A DNA stretch of 64,000 nt from Turritopsis dohrnii (lineage: Eukaryota > Cnidaria > Hydrozoa > Anthoathecata > Oceaniidae): contig BQMF02000021.1 in NCBI GenBank assembly GCA_027922465.2, positions 930,001-994,000 of the forward strand. The letters run 5' to 3'. The notes beneath the pieces are model-generated. The model did no database searches, was not told where the DNA came from, and saw only the letters and a list, made by a program, of their open reading frames with translations. How positions within the stretch are numbered: position 1 is the first letter of the stretch; every line of letters begins with the position of its first letter. The translations under genes were made by a program, and so were the position numbers. This document shows positions 33,757 through 47,212 of the stretch, piece after piece.

Positions 33757-34769
33757 TGGCCTTACAGCAGAAAAAAAGCGTAAGTCAAGAAATTAGGCCT
33801 TTTTAATAACTAATTCAATCTTTCATACTTGTTCTTTAGCCATACGGTGTTTAAACAAAATACATAAGAATTCAGAAGGCTGGCCTGTTTTTCGCATAAT
33901 TCTCAAACCATATTAGAATAAACGTTTTTTCTTGTAATTCTCTCAATTGAACTGAATTTGTAGTTCCCCTTGACGAACGAAGCTGATATTTTCAATGACA
34001 CAATACGCAAATTCCACAACAAGTTTTCAGCATTGCAAGATGGTAATTGAGTAATGGGAGCTGCTAGTTCACTAAATCAACTGTCAGCTCTACATTTCTC
34101 AGTTCCTTATTATTGTCTAATTCACATTGTTCAAATGAAGAGCCATACTTTCTGCGTAATCTTGTTTCACGGCGTTAAATTGAAATTGACGCGAGTTATC
34201 GCGATTAGTCGCGTAGTGAGAACTGACCCAAAAAGCAGTCACGAGTCAAAACGGTTGCAGTAGTTACACCAAATAATAGATATATCCGGAATTTATGGAA
34301 TTAGTTCACAAGATTTTGAATAACTTATGATTAGTTACCTTACTCATGAAAAATATGTGAATACTAACAAGAATTTTTTTGTTAAATAAAAGCATACGTG
34401 GAAACGAGTAGAAACTTGCTGACTAGGCATTAACACAGTGTTTAGCAGAAATAGGGAACGGTTTATAATATTAGGACAGAAAACATTTGTTTTTTTACAA
34501 ATTAGTTCCACTAACTTAAATTATGTTGAAAATGCCATTTTGTCTTACAAATGCTTTTTTGTTCAAAAATTAAAACCATCTTGATAATGTTGTGTGTTCT
34601 TCATACCGTGATTTGTCATTAGTGTAAATTTGCTAAGGAAACTAAATTTTAGTTAATGATCATGTGATAACAGCTCTGCATTTCATTGGTTGACATATCT
34701 GTGCATCTAGCAGTCGCAGGGTTAAGTACAGAAAATGAAGTTCGTGTTAAATCGTGTTTTTTAATCGTG
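33757..34769. other. Intergenic; 3' side of the CASPR-like gene
   Basis: No gene seen. The part adjoining 34769 should hold the 3'UTR of the receptor gene (minus strand). Confidence 0.4.
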
Positions 34770-37518
34770 TTACACCCAATAAGCACTTAGAGGATTATTC
34801 CTTTTTTTCTTCATAGTACTGCTATCCGACGGCAATGTCGAAGTCAAAGTGCACGCCGCCGACGCGACGGAATCACAACGGGTTTTCGAATTCTCCGGAG
34901 CTAGCACGACTTGTCCGTATAATTTACCGATATTACAAACGACAAATTTTATTACCAAGATCAGAACAGCAAGTCCGGCAGCGCAAATCAAAACAATTTC
35001 TAGAATGCTCAATGTTTTACTGCTGGGCGAATGTGCCTTGATAGAGGTCTTCAACTTGATGACGGCATTCTTTTGCGAGGGTGAGTGAGACCAACCATGG
35101 GCAGTTGTTGAAACCATATGATTTTCCTCCGTATGAAGAACAACAGTAGGGAGGACTTTGTTACTATTTTCTTTTGGTTCAACCACGATAGTTTTGTTTG
35201 CATTGCTCACCAACTCTTTTTTCTGGTCTATGGTCACACACACCATCTTGAGTAAATTGACTGGTGATGCAACAGAGTTTTCTTCTGTCCTTTGATGTCC
35301 GAAACATTCTAACGGTCCAATCTGAAAAAAACCTGCTCCATTTGGTACTCCTGTGACATCTAAACGGGTAATCGGCAAATATTTCTTTTCCGTTAAGTAT
35401 CCCGTATCTTGGGTCCATTTTTTATTAATCTTAGCATCACAGTTGCATAGTTTGTCTTTTTGAATACAAGTTTTATTAAGTCCACATGCGCAGCCTGTAC
35501 CCCCATCTGTAACACCACCCCAATACCGTTTTAACTCATTCATTCGCGTCTTCCATACAACGTTAGGGGGTCCAACAGGTGCATTAAGTAAAGCTGTGTT
35601 GTAACATTTAAAAGAAACTTTTTGCCGGCAATGACTGCTTTCACGAATTAATGCTTCAATTCTGCTTGCGGTCAGCTCGTACTTTAATTTATGGAAATTA
35701 TATAATTGAAGTCTTTCGTCTCCTTCTGTTGCGGAAAATTCATGCATTTTATTGTGAGGCACTGATGTATAAACTTGACTCTTTCCGTCAAATTTACACA
35801 GTGTTGTGTACGCACTCATGCTTCCATCCCCGTCTGAGTCAACAAGACAATACGAAGTCTCTTTCAATCCTATCTCTTGGTAAGCCGCACAGGATTTTTT
35901 GTAGACGGATTTTTCGCAATTTTTACCGTAGTGTTTTGTCCCTGAACATTTACAAGTGTAACCTTTCCACGTTTGAAAACATCGACCATTATTGTTACAA
36001 GGATTTGGGTAGCACTTGTCCGATATAGAGCAGCCGCTACTGATCGTGTTCTTCTTTAAGGTGTAATCCTTAGACCCCTCATGGTCTATGATCTCAATAT
36101 GATTGTACTTTATATCGTTTAAACAGCCCACGAAGCCACTTTGACTGTACTGGCTGAAACCACCGAAAGACAATGCTTTAGCCCTTGTGCACTCTCTTGC
36201 GACTTGAAACAAGGACTTTGTGTTGCGATTTCTCCCATCGATTGCCAAAAGCATGTCCGTCTCAGTTACTGCCACTGAAACCGTATGCCATTTCCCGTCG
36301 TTAATAGTTACCTCTGAGTCGACTTTTGCCAACGTACTGCCTTCTAAATTCTCCAACAGTTCAACAAAGACTTTTCCATTGTGAAGTCCAACTCTAGTAT
36401 AACAGTCACTCACCTCAGAAGCGAAAATTTGCCCATACAAGTTAAATGTTCTCACAGACATGGACAACGAAATAATTGTCTGGTTTTCTCTGTCTCCTAG
36501 CTGAATACTCAATTTTGATTTCGGCGTATACAAACCAAATATCCTGCCTTTACTGACATGGCAGCTCAAAACTATGGGACCGGATGGCAGAGCCCGCACC
36601 TTATTGTTCCCATTTATATAAGATGTAATCGGATTGCGGCTATCGATTTGTTTTAAATCCAAACAGCCGTTAAACTTGTTGCCGTTAGGAAGGAAATTTT
36701 TGATGTCGTTCATTTGAAATCGATTAAAACCACCCACGTAAAATGTATGACTGACCGACAGCATTTGAAATGAGAGAGGCGATAAGACGGTTTTTGTATC
36801 TTCGTCAAGCGTTATTTCGTTTATACGACCAGTCCGTAAAACCTTCACTTCATGCCACTTGTTGTCGTTCAAATTTGAGCCAAGTACTATTTCGACGATA
36901 TCGCGTGAGCGATGAGCGATTCCATATCTAAACAAAAGTCATTGTTGAAAATACTAGTACTTGCTTAGCTTAATAAATCAAGCCATTTACAAAAAATAAA
37001 ATTGCTGTATATAAACAAACAAATATCATGCCATATCGTCATAGCATTCACTGATACAAAATGAAACCGTTATTTGTCTCATACATACTGATAGACATCA
37101 TTTAAGACATTAACAGATATGTTCAGATTTTGTTAAAGTATGCTTAGATAAAGGATTTAAGCTTGTTTGTTGAGTGGAATATAATGACCCCTTCGAATAT
37201 TTTCACCGCCGTGGTTTACGTTTATGACCTAATGACACTAATGTAAGGGCTAGGGTTAGGTTACCTGAGCTTTCCTTGGACAAGTTGTAATACCAACGTA
37301 TTTTGATACCGACCAGCCATTAAAACCAACACACCGGATGGGTGAATAGTCCGGAAACGCAAATGAACCCTGTTGACATTGTCCGGCTCGAAGATGGATT
37401 TACTCACTTTGTATTCCAAATAACTTTTGCCAGTAAACAAAACCTCACAGAAAATTACGTCGGTCAAATACACGATACAAGTTTGTAGCATAAAAAACAA
37501 AGTGCTCGAAAGTTTCAT
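34770..37518 (-). CDS. CASPR/contactin-associated-like receptor, short form
   Basis: Single-pass cell-surface protein, 803 residues, exons 37265-37518 and 34770-36927. Donor GTAACC and acceptor GTTTAG share a split Arg codon. Signal peptide at residues 1-24, laminin-G domain 1 at about 25-180, laminin-G 2 at about 200-370, EGF at about 385-420 (CYPNPCNNNGRC..CKC), a fibrinogen-like segment typical of CASPR/CNTNAP at about 425-595 (SYCLVDSDGDGSM, RYWGGV, CNCDAKINKKWTQDTGYL, LPITRLDVTG), TM at about 730-752, and a ~50-residue tail. The tail ends AYWV, a hydrophobic PDZ ligand like that of neurexins. Vertebrate CASPRs also have a discoidin domain and two more laminin-G domains, absent here. Likely an adhesion receptor; ligands unknown. 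Confidence 0.85.
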
Positions 37519-38577
37519 TATTAACGATGAATTCGGACGAATCTTCAGCTACTTCTCATCGTGGTACTCCAAAACAAACAAACAAACAAACAATGACGAA
37601 TTAATGTATTTTTTCGAAAATTAAGAAATTTTAGAAGACTCACTCTTTCCATATATCACATACCTTTCAGAAACTCTAATCCTATCTAGTTTTGGATATC
37701 TTCATTTTATTTTAAATCAAAATATCAAAACAAACTTTGTACTGTTTTCATTCGATATCACAGGTTTGTGGTATCTTTAAAGCTTTAGAATCGTTTTCAA
37801 AAGCATTTATTATTACGGTGTCCTTGTAAGTTTCATGCAAAATAAATGAGCAGAACGAATTAAATTCCATTCTATAAAACATTTTGTGACAAGCAAAACA
37901 CGATCAAATTTTAATCTGGTCATGCGATAAGTTTTCCACTTTTGTTATGAAATCGTTTGCACTGATTTTCATTTTATTATGAATATCAACAAAAACCTCA
38001 AACTTCAGATCTTAACCATCTGCCTTTCATTCCTTTGATCTCATTCCCACCTCCCCTTAGAATTCATGTCTGTTATAAAGTAAAATATGATTTTTGAAAC
38101 TATATCATGTATTTTTTTGTTTTTGGAAATAATTGAAGGGTAACAGATGATTTCTGAAGTATCCAACTCTCAAAGGACAACCTTTCGGTAGAAAAAGCTT
38201 TGTTTCACTTTGTTGCAAATTACAAAACTTTAATCAGAACTTTTTTTAGAAACTTCTGTTGACATTCTTGGGAAAAAAGAAATAGTTAATTTAATCGTAT
38301 TGAATCATTAAAACCAACAATCTTTGTATTATTTAAACAATTTATTGGAATAATAGTTGTTCATATTTATATAAAACAAATACAACATAAACATGTTTTC
38401 ATGTCTCATAAAAGTAGTCTTCCTTCTCCTCCTTTCAGCTCAGTACACGCCCTTCAACCCTTCCCTTTTCTAACAAATTATCTGCTCCCAACTTTGCACT
38501 TCCCATTTCCACAAGTTGGCCAATCACGGGCAAGCAATGAACTGGAATTGCGATTTCTTGCTTGAATTCCATTGGCG
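37519..38577. other. Intergenic between receptor and transporter
   Basis: Contains the receptor promoter side (near 37520) and the transporter 3'UTR (up to 38577); AATAAA on the minus strand at 38341-38346 is a candidate poly(A) signal. Also (CAAA)n at about 37575-37592. Confidence 0.4.
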
Positions 38578-41500
38578 TTAATCTGATAGCACGTCCTCAT
38601 TTTCCGGGAGCTCAACTTCCATCAATGCTTCTAATTTCATTGAGAGTTTATCTGAAAACAAGATAAGTTTGAGTTACTCTAGTACACATGGTTTCTTCTG
38701 AGTGGCGAAATCTTTTTGTATCTTTTGGGGTATTTTGACCCAGTTCCCTAAATAAGAGTAAGATCAAACTGTGAACTAGCATCTACCCAAACAAAGCAAA
38801 CTTTATCGGTGGCTGCCGAGTCAGCAGGGGCGTGAGATATTCTGTTTATAATGCTCACTTATTTCCCTCAAACGATGAGAATGTTATGGCCACGCTTTCT
38901 CAAAAATCCTGTGTCCATGCAATCAATCGAAAATATTAAGATTAAATAAACATACATTTAGATTATGTTTACTATGATTACTCACCGTACGACCTCAGTA
39001 AAAACTTTGGCACAATCGGATATTTCACAAACACTAAATACACAGGTATGCCAGATAGGACAAACAATAAACAATATGTTGATTCCAATGGATAATCAGC
39101 AAATGGTGCCACTACCAGATATATTGATACCAACACCATAATGGCCGGAATGATGATGAAGACCTACAAAACAAAATAAGTAGTTGGAACCACATATCAT
39201 TCGCTATTAGACCATTCCTGGGCTCTATTTAAACCCTGGATTGTGTCCAAGTTGTCGTGTCTCGCCTAGTTTTGATCTTCTATCTGCTTCTCATTATTGG
39301 AATGGGAAATGGATGGAAATTATTATTAAGTTATTAAATAATGAAATCAGGGGGAAAACGAATTTCGCACAATCGAGGTTACATTATTAAACTCAACCAC
39401 AATTCAGCGTTTAAACACAAATTCGGAAAAAGTCTATTATCAAATAAACCAAGCTGATTACCGCATTCTTAAAACAACTCATAGCAGCAAATCAAGCAAT
39501 GTTAGTAGAAGAAACGTAAAACGTGCCTTATATGGCCTTTTCAGATCAGGCTTTTTATATCGCAACCATATCAACGACATGAAAGTTGCTCCGTAAAATA
39601 TCCATGCAGCAAAGCTGAAGTAATTGATCAACGCTTCGAAATTCGAAGAATCTGGTATTATCATTATCCAGGATATGACACACTAAAATTAACAAAATTA
39701 ATAAAGGAATGGCCTGATCTTGTTAATGGAATTGTCAGTCAGCGGCTTTAGCCAGCTGACTTTTGAACAGTGTTTCGTCGTCATCGAAATGATTTTTAAG
39801 GTTTTTTCTGGTGAGTATTATTCCAGTGCAAGAAAGACTGTGCAAGTCATAAAATTAACAAAAATGCCGCTGATTTGCTGACATGACCAGCTGCATTCTT
39901 TTCAGTGAGTCAGATAAAATTCATAAATGGATGACCTAATTTGAATGCAGAAGAAGTCAATCTCATGATCACTGGATACTGACATTCTCTACTACAAAAT
40001 CATAACTTTTTACACTACAAAAGCAAGTCTCTACAGCCAGACAATTTACTTACAGTGAAGATAAGGGCTGGTAAAGGCGTGTTGCGTTTCTTGTGGATCA
40101 TTGCCAGAAGTTCCGGCATATGACCGTTCCTTGCTGATACAAAAACTAATCTAAATAAAAAGTCAAATTCTTCCATTATTCCTGGTAAGAACGTTGATGA
40201 AACACGAAACGAATGGTTGCAACCTTAATTTGGTTATTTGCTTACTTATTTCCTTGGCTCCCAGTACCAGGGATTTTTCTTCGAACTAATAATTATCTGG
40301 CTTTAAAACATTGAGTATTCTATGGAGCGAGATCGGCTCCAAAATGTAGAAAATATCTTTTCATTGGAATTGTTTATTGATTAAGCTTTCCAATTGTTTT
40401 ATGGACATTTATTTTTCTGTTGTCTTGCAGCAGGGGTGATACTTTATCTGAGGGACTTTTTACCTCCCGGCAACGTGAGATGTGATAATAAAAGAAGGTT
40501 TTCACGCCTTTGTCAAGGGTAACTATTTATTCTTTGCTGTGGGAACCCTCTCATTTTGTCTTCATTACCCAGGCAGTCTACAGTGAAAAGAATTCTTCCC
40601 TTCACTCAACTCTTGAAAACTCGAACTCTCAGGGATCCGTGAAAATAGTTCGAAATCATCGAATGTTCCAGTTTTCAAGAATTGAAATTTGAAGAAATTA
40701 CGCTTATTATTATGTAAAGGGACCAACATAAAATTTCGAGGCAATAGGAGTTCGAGAAATCGACTTTTCAAGTTTAAGGATCGTCTATATAATAGATTTT
40801 GTGGAAATAAGAATATTTTTGTAACACAATTTGGAAATTTCCCGCTAGCGTAGTAAATACTTCCAATGAGACATTTTTCAGCTTCGTTTTCGAGTATTTT
40901 CACTAAAAGCCTCTAAATCTATTTCAGTTTTTTTTTTCAGTAAAGAAATTATTAATTAAAGACCCTTTCATCTAGGGTAATGAAAGTGTAATATAAAACA
41001 GACCCAATTACGCTACCTCCCACCAGTAAATGCCACACCATTAGCTGCGCCAAATGTGGAACAAGCAACCAACACTGGAACGATCCAAGCCATCACACCA
41101 TACATACGTTCTCCAAAAGTCTATGAATAGTACTCAAACAACTGTACCAGAATAAAATATGTGATATAAATATGTACACTGAAGCAGATTATCCTCGTAT
41201 AGCCTTTATAATTATGAATGATTGTCATTAGCCAATTTAATCATGCCGATTTTGAGGACGTCAGCTGATATACCCATTTGCTAACTACAATAGATTACAT
41301 AAGAACAAGACATGATAGCTTTGACTGTAAAACGGAAGAACGTTCTATAGACAGAATATAATGCTAACAATTTCTTATCAAGAATGAGATATAATACGAC
41401 TATAAGCGTAAAGTAGGATTTTGATTCGCTTGTAAGGACGTATCTTTTTGAGTTCATTGATTGATTCTCGAGATAAATTCTTGTGTTTAAAGACATTTCT

Positions 41501-43764
41501 ATATGCGTATTGCATTGAAAACGTTGAATTCATGTATACTTTTCACGTGAATGTATGCTGTGTTCTGGTGATAATTGGATTATTTGAAGGACGAACTTAT
41601 TCCTCATATTTTAACTTGAGACTTTTTCTTATAAAGAAAGGATAAGTATTGCACGTCTCAACCTGAAGGAAAAATCGTTAAAAAGTCACTGCGATGAAGA
41701 GCATTTTTGTTGAAATAAGACGAAGACTTTAGGTTATTGAAGTTAATTATTTCCTTCTTACCACAGCTACGGCAGACGAAGTTGCGATTTCAATTGGTGA
41801 CATAACTGTTAGATATGCTATATTGATTAACACGTAACAACACGTGACCAATGGTAAACCAATGATTATCGACAATGGTAAATCTCGTGTTGGATTGATC
41901 ATCTCTTCTGTGACGTAATTCAAGTTATTCCAACCATCATACGCCCATAATCCTCCGTAAAATGCGTAACCAATACTAGATATGGCCGTATTTGTCCCTT
42001 CAAACGACTTTTTAAAGTTTCCATCATAACCTGTTTGCAGAATATTTATAGTATACACACCTTCAATTCATTATTATCCAAATTATTTTCAAACGCCTAA
42101 ATTTTACCAAACTGTCCGCCTCGTTACGATGGAATAATTCGACGAAGACTATCATGAATATAACGCTTTGCAATAGACCCGTTTATAAATTACGTCATAG
42201 CAAACAACGCCTCGTTTTCATCCTGAATAGTAATGGCCCTTGTGTTGTTTTGTAAAGAGAAACGAAACCACCTGAGAAAATGCTTCACGAAATTCTTAAT
42301 TTCTTAAACTACTATTCAGGATGAAAATGACGTGTCGTTTGTTATGACGTAATTTATGAAACGGTCTATTAACCAGAACGTATAATCGACTATTTAGCAT
42401 CTGACAATGTAACACTCTAATCGAGGTTTGACAAAATATTGACGTCTGAACCGATAATCGGGTAATGTGGTTAAACCACGATGTTTGAATCGACTAGACC
42501 AAAACTCTGACAATATCTTTCAATATCACCTATCAGTAAAATTGTTCTTTTTCAAATCTTTTTAAATTAAGCTTACAGTTATAAAACAAAAAAGCTGTAA
42601 AAACAGAAGTTCATACCTTGCCCTAACCTTACAAATCCAGTACCACATATCAATGATATAGCAAATAGTTTAGCAAATGTGAACACGACTTGCACTTTGG
42701 TAGCCAATCTGGTACTTGCGCAATTCACAAGTACTATCAAACCTAAGAAATAGAAAAGGTTTTTGGTTGAACGTATTGCTAAAGGATGGATCTGTGCTTC
42801 TCTTAAAACAACCACTTTGTGTAAATCTTACATGAGAGAGTAGGGCATAAATAGCTACTGTGAGCAGAGTTTATAGATCAGAAAAGGTTGGGAAATTTAC
42901 TTCTTAAAAAGTTTGCATGGCCAAGGTTAAAACAAATGTAATGCGTTTTTACGCAACAGACTATGGTGATTATTGTTAATAAACTATACAAACGTATCGA
43001 TGTCAAAAGATTTCTGAATGGACACTGTACACCGGCATCTTGTTATTTGAATGATTGAATGATTTAGCAGTGATTCGTTTCAATGTCAACATTATTCAAC
43101 ATTAAGTGTGTTCGATGATATTCAATTGATTCCTCTATTTCTAAATCGTCTTCACTTGAATTATGTCGAGATAGACAGTTTTCATTAAATGCTCGTATCG
43201 CAATTCAAACTATATTTGCTTACCTAAAAAAAACGCAGAGAAAAGTTTGGAACAGATAACTTTATCCTTGGTTTTACAATCGATGCCAAAAAACGGCTCC
43301 ACGATATAGTCGCCTGTGGCCACTACAATAGCTGCAGTACTTGCTGGTTTCAGTAAAATATTTGATGTATATACGAACAAGAATGCTGGCAGTTCTCCAA
43401 ATGCTTCAAGAAGGTAGCTGTACTCCCCACCAGATATTGGAATCATTAAACCAAGCTCTATATAACACAGTGCTCCAAGCATCGCTATCAGACCACTTCC
43501 ACTCCATATCACGAGTGCCATACCAACACTTCCAGAGTTATTAGCAACAGTACTGGCAGATGCAAATATTCCTGAACCAATCATTGTGCCAACAATTAAC
43601 GAGATACCGCCAGCTAAACCAACTGTTTTCTGAACAGTTATGTTATTTTGAGATTTAGCATTCGATGGACGACTAAGTCCATCGTCAATTTCATCGTGTT
43701 CGAATACAGGGTTGTCTTTCTTTAAGTCAATTTCATGTGAAAGTTCATAAGTTTTTTTCGTCAT
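38578..43764 (-). CDS. LAT-type amino acid transporter light chain (SLC7 family)
   Basis: Twelve-TM amino acid exchanger of the plasma membrane, 514 residues, close to human LAT1 (507). Exons: 43224-43764, 42617-42742, 41762-42030, 41017-41120, 40054-40150, 39527-39682, 38986-39163, 38578-38651; phases 1, 1, 0, 2, 0, 0, 1 agree at every junction. Exon 1 has the substrate motif GTMIGSGIF and Cys163 in the position that binds the 4F2hc/rBAT heavy chain by disulfide. Other family blocks: [68 protein letters not shown]. The sixth intron uses a GC donor (AAG|GCACGT); it alone keeps RPYK-VFIIIPA aligned with the family. Heavy-chain-linked LAT or y+LAT/b0,+ type; substrate not predictable. Introns 2 and 4 hold transposon remnants. 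Confidence 0.9.
40575..40780. repeat. Decayed pogo/Tigger-like MITE in intron 4
   Basis: TTGAAAACTCGAACTCTC, AATAGTTCGAAATCATCGAA and GGAGTTCGAGAAATCGAC resemble the repeated TTCGAA pattern of pogo/Tigger-type MITEs. Ends are unclear. Confidence 0.35.
42172..42370. mobile_element. 199-bp foldback MITE in transporter intron 2
   Basis: Inverted arms of about 63 nt (42172-42234 and 42308-42370) with about 87% identity, opening AATAGACC and including ATAAATTACGTCATA and TTTTCATCCTGAATAGTA. Shares its terminal AATAGACC with the element at 3961-4078. Confidence 0.82.
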
Positions 43765-44282
43765 ATTCGCGATATTGTCAAAATTTTCTTTAATGCCTCA
43801 TGCCACTTTCGAGTCTTCAACGGAATTTAATATTTTTCTTTGTGTTTACGTGTTGTTTTCATTTATGATAAGATGCTCTCAAATTCGATATTCCTCTTGA
43901 TAGCTGTGACCTTATGTTATTATTCTCAAAGACTATTTTTTAAAAATCATTGTAATCAAAAATATCTCTTCCTTCTGCTTAAAGCCTTTAACTCAAGTAG
44001 AATGTAAATTTGAATATTGTCTTATTTTTGTAAAAGCAAAAGTAAAGCATAAAAAATATGAAACATGAAGAGTGGAATGTATTACCCTACGAACATCTAC
44101 ATATAGAAATTTGAGCATTTGATAATGATAACGAGATCGTTTTAGGATCAGTTTTAGATTTAAACTGTGTAACTGAAAACACTTATAAAGTATCCAAATA
44201 ATGAGGACAAAGTTTATGAAATTTTATGATTTATACCAATGGCTGGTTTTATTTCTATATGGTTTCGATATAGTATATTAAT
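43765..44282. other. Upstream region of the transporter gene
   Basis: Presumed promoter and 5'UTR (minus strand). No defined element could be identified. Confidence 0.35.
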
Positions 44283-44284
44283 TA

Positions 44285-44630
44285 CCGAATTTCCTCTAAT
44301 AAACGCCGCCCTCTGATAAACGCGGCGTTTATCAGAAAACAGGTTAAACAAGAATTACAAAAAAGCTTTCATCTCATACAAGAGAATGGCGACAGTGATA
44401 TTGCTCTTCTTTGACATTTTTGTGAACAAATCTTTTGTGTAAAACATTTTCACACAATCTTTTGTAACCTTTTTAAGGATGAGGAAACATTATTGTTTCA
44501 GTTTGCTTCTGTCCAATTTTTCATTTTGTAATAAACGCCGCCCTCTAATGAACGCCTCCCTCTATTAAACGCCGCATCCCAAACCTTGAATTTGTAATAA
44601 ACGCCGAGACGTTTATTAGAGGAAATACGG
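44285..44630. mobile_element. Tc1/mariner-type MITE (TA duplication)
   Basis: Inverted ends CCGWATTTCCTCTAATAAACG (44285 onward, and complement ending 44630), flanked by TA at 44283-44284 and 44631-44632. The interior repeats AATAAACGCCGCCCTCT several times in both orientations. 346 bp, no coding capacity. Confidence 0.85.
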
Positions 44631-44632
44631 TA

Positions 44633-45771
44633 TATGATATGAGGCCTAAGATCATGGCATTTCGAATGAAGTTGGACGCACTATTATGACATATGATAAA
44701 AAATTGCTAAATTGATTTTATTTTACTTGAGTTAGTAGTTACACCGTTGCTAACAAAGAAAAGTTAAAGAAAAGTTCGATCTTTGAATAACAACTTTGTT
44801 GAAATAACATGTCATTGATTGAAAGCGATTTTTAAAAGTTTGTTTGTTTGACAAACACGAAGAAAAAATTGGCGAGATTCAAATGCGAGAACTTAAATAC
44901 TTCCTTCTTTTGTATACTAGCATATTTATTTATGTTATCTTTTTTATTGTCTATTCGCTGTTTATAAGAATAAATTCAAGAAAATGCGTGCTTTAGATTG
45001 GAAAAAAATACGAACAAAATAAGAACAAAGTATGTCTCAAATCATCGTTCTAAAAATTAAGAACAGCCTTTTCTGTTTCTTTTCTCACCTACAATAAATG
45101 TGTCAAATATATTAAAGATCCCGCTTAAAAACTTGGGCACTCACTTTGAGTTAGTTACAAATGGCTAACATTTTCAATATGTGAGCGCATTTACACAAGT
45201 ACACGAGCCTCATATTTATCCCAAAAATAAGAACAACAAAAAAACAAGCTGAGCGTGAAATTGTTGTCTAAATGTAAGAATACAGAATACCGTCAAGTCC
45301 CGCTATCTCAAATACTCAATGAACCGGATAAAATGTCTGTGATAGCAAAACTGCGAGAAAGCAAGATGTTATATCATTTTCTTTTCTCATTTCAGAGCTT
45401 TCATGTTTTTTGGCTAACTCGTCTATACGTCTCTTAATATTTTAAATCCTTTACGTCATTTTTGCACAGGACTTTTCCAGAATAACAGTATTTGTATATA
45501 TTGTATATATGTATTTATAACTGAGGAACCATCCTGTAATAAATATTCGTAATAATAATAATAAAAGCGGGATTTCCACTGGACGAAAAGATCGCGCAAA
45601 CGCTACTTGTGTTGTTATTAACCCTGCACGATGATCCAGGGTTTCCCTTAACTGCTTCTGATCATTTCAAGTATTCGAATTTTGAAGCGAAGAAAAAGAA
45701 CACCAATAATAACCAATGTGTTTGTACTGTTTGCTAGAAACGCTGTCTCTTAGGAAAATATTCATTTGAAC
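44633..45771. other. Intergenic
   Basis: AT-rich; an (AAT)n microsatellite lies near 45550-45563. No gene supported. Confidence 0.35.
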
Positions 45772-46110
45772 ATGGCAGATAATAACAGTGAGCAGAAATT
45801 TGTGACGTCAAATACAACAGCCGCAACCACAGTACACATTAAGCCAAGAAACGTACATTACCCTCCCCAAAAAAGTAGAGATGACGTTATTGAAGAAGAT
45901 TTTTGTTTTCTCCAGTAAATAAACATCAAGTTTGAAGTCGAATCATTCTTAGAAGAATTTCATGAATTCCCTTGTTTGTGGGATACAAGTAATCCAAATA
46001 ACAAAAACCACAATGCGAAAACAAATACTTGGATAAAAATTAGTGCTGTATTTCACAGAGAACGTACAGTTAGCTTAAGACTTATTAAAAAGCAAACAAG
46101 ATTTCATTGA
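45772..46110 (+). pseudogene. MADF-domain relic with internal stop
   Basis: ATG at 45772 opens 48 codons (MADNNSEQKFV..EEDFCFLQ) to a TAA at 45916; the same frame continues for 64 codons with FEVESFLEEFHEFPCLWDTS..NTWIKISAVF, the core of a MADF (Myb/SANT-like) DNA-binding domain (acidic helix, P-x-LWD, W-x-x-I). It then ends at 46108 before the domain is complete. MADF proteins are transcription factors and also Harbinger transposon accessory proteins. An intron-containing host gene with a misread junction at TTCTCCAG|TAAATA is the alternative; no suitable donor was found. Confidence 0.5.
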
Positions 46111-47035
46111 ATTTCTTCTTATATTTCATATATTATTCTGAATTTTTACAAAGTCAAAAGGCCAAGAATTAAATTGCATTAGTTTTTTCATTAGATCTAA
46201 ATAACTTTCACATAAGACTTTAACTATTACGTATTTTATCTCATTTGTCATTTTGTAATGAACGTTACCCCAACAAATTATTCTTATATAAACCTCGTTC
46301 GAGATTTGAGTGACAAATTCTATTTCCAAGTCATGTAGTATCGATTATTGCACCAATGAGGAAAACTAATGTAGAATAAAACGTCTGCCATACTATTGAT
46401 AGCTAGTATAACTTCACTATAACAGATAAGTGAAAAAGTTTGTTATATAGGTTTCTCGGCATGCAGAGAGAAATATGAAGTGCTCTGAGTTAATCGTCTT
46501 ATTCATATGTATTAAAAGAGTGTCCCTGAGCTTAATGAAGTAATATTGACTATGTACAACTCATGCATTTTCAATTGGAAATCTCGCTTACACATCAAAC
46601 TTAACGAACTGTCTTTAACGTCAATTCTTCTTTTTTCAATTACTTACCACAACTTTTCGTTTAAGAAAGAAACCTTTAAAAAAATACGGCTTCACTAAGA
46701 AACACACCAGAATTTTATTGAATGCACTGACTTTTGTCGGATCTTTCCTTAAAAAGATTCTAGAGGCCATGTAGTTGGATTTCTGTGTAAGCAAGAAAAC
46801 CACATTACAAATTGAGGGCAACCGCAATTTAAAACGTCATATATGCCCCAATGCCCCAAAACATCTCATGTAGTAGGATGCGACGAAACAAAGAATATGG
46901 TGGACATATTCTCATTTTCTTTCAAAGTCATACCGCATAAATTTTGTGACATGTTACATAGAAACAAGTGAGCAGAGAACTGCAGTTTGTTTCCTCCTCG
47001 AGATGGGACGGGGTCGGGTAGGATGGTGAGGCGTC
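46111..47035. other. Intergenic
   Basis: No gene or repeat recognised. Confidence 0.35.
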
Positions 47036-47212
47036 CTAGCTGACACAAAGACGTCTAAAAGACGCCACATCTACCGTCTAAAACACGTCTAGAAAACGTT
47101 TATTTTGTCCGTTTTTGAGACGTCTAATCTAAGACGTCCATTCAACGGCTTTTAAAGATATCTAAAAGACGTCTTCAAAATGCGTCGTTTTAGGAAAGAC
47201 GTCTTGAAAGCG
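47036..47212. repeat. Fragment of the ACGTC-rich transposon family
   Basis: CTGACACAAAGACGTCTAAAAG and nine further AGACGTC-like motifs match the terminal part of the element at 11748-12518. The ends are lost. Confidence 0.6.
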
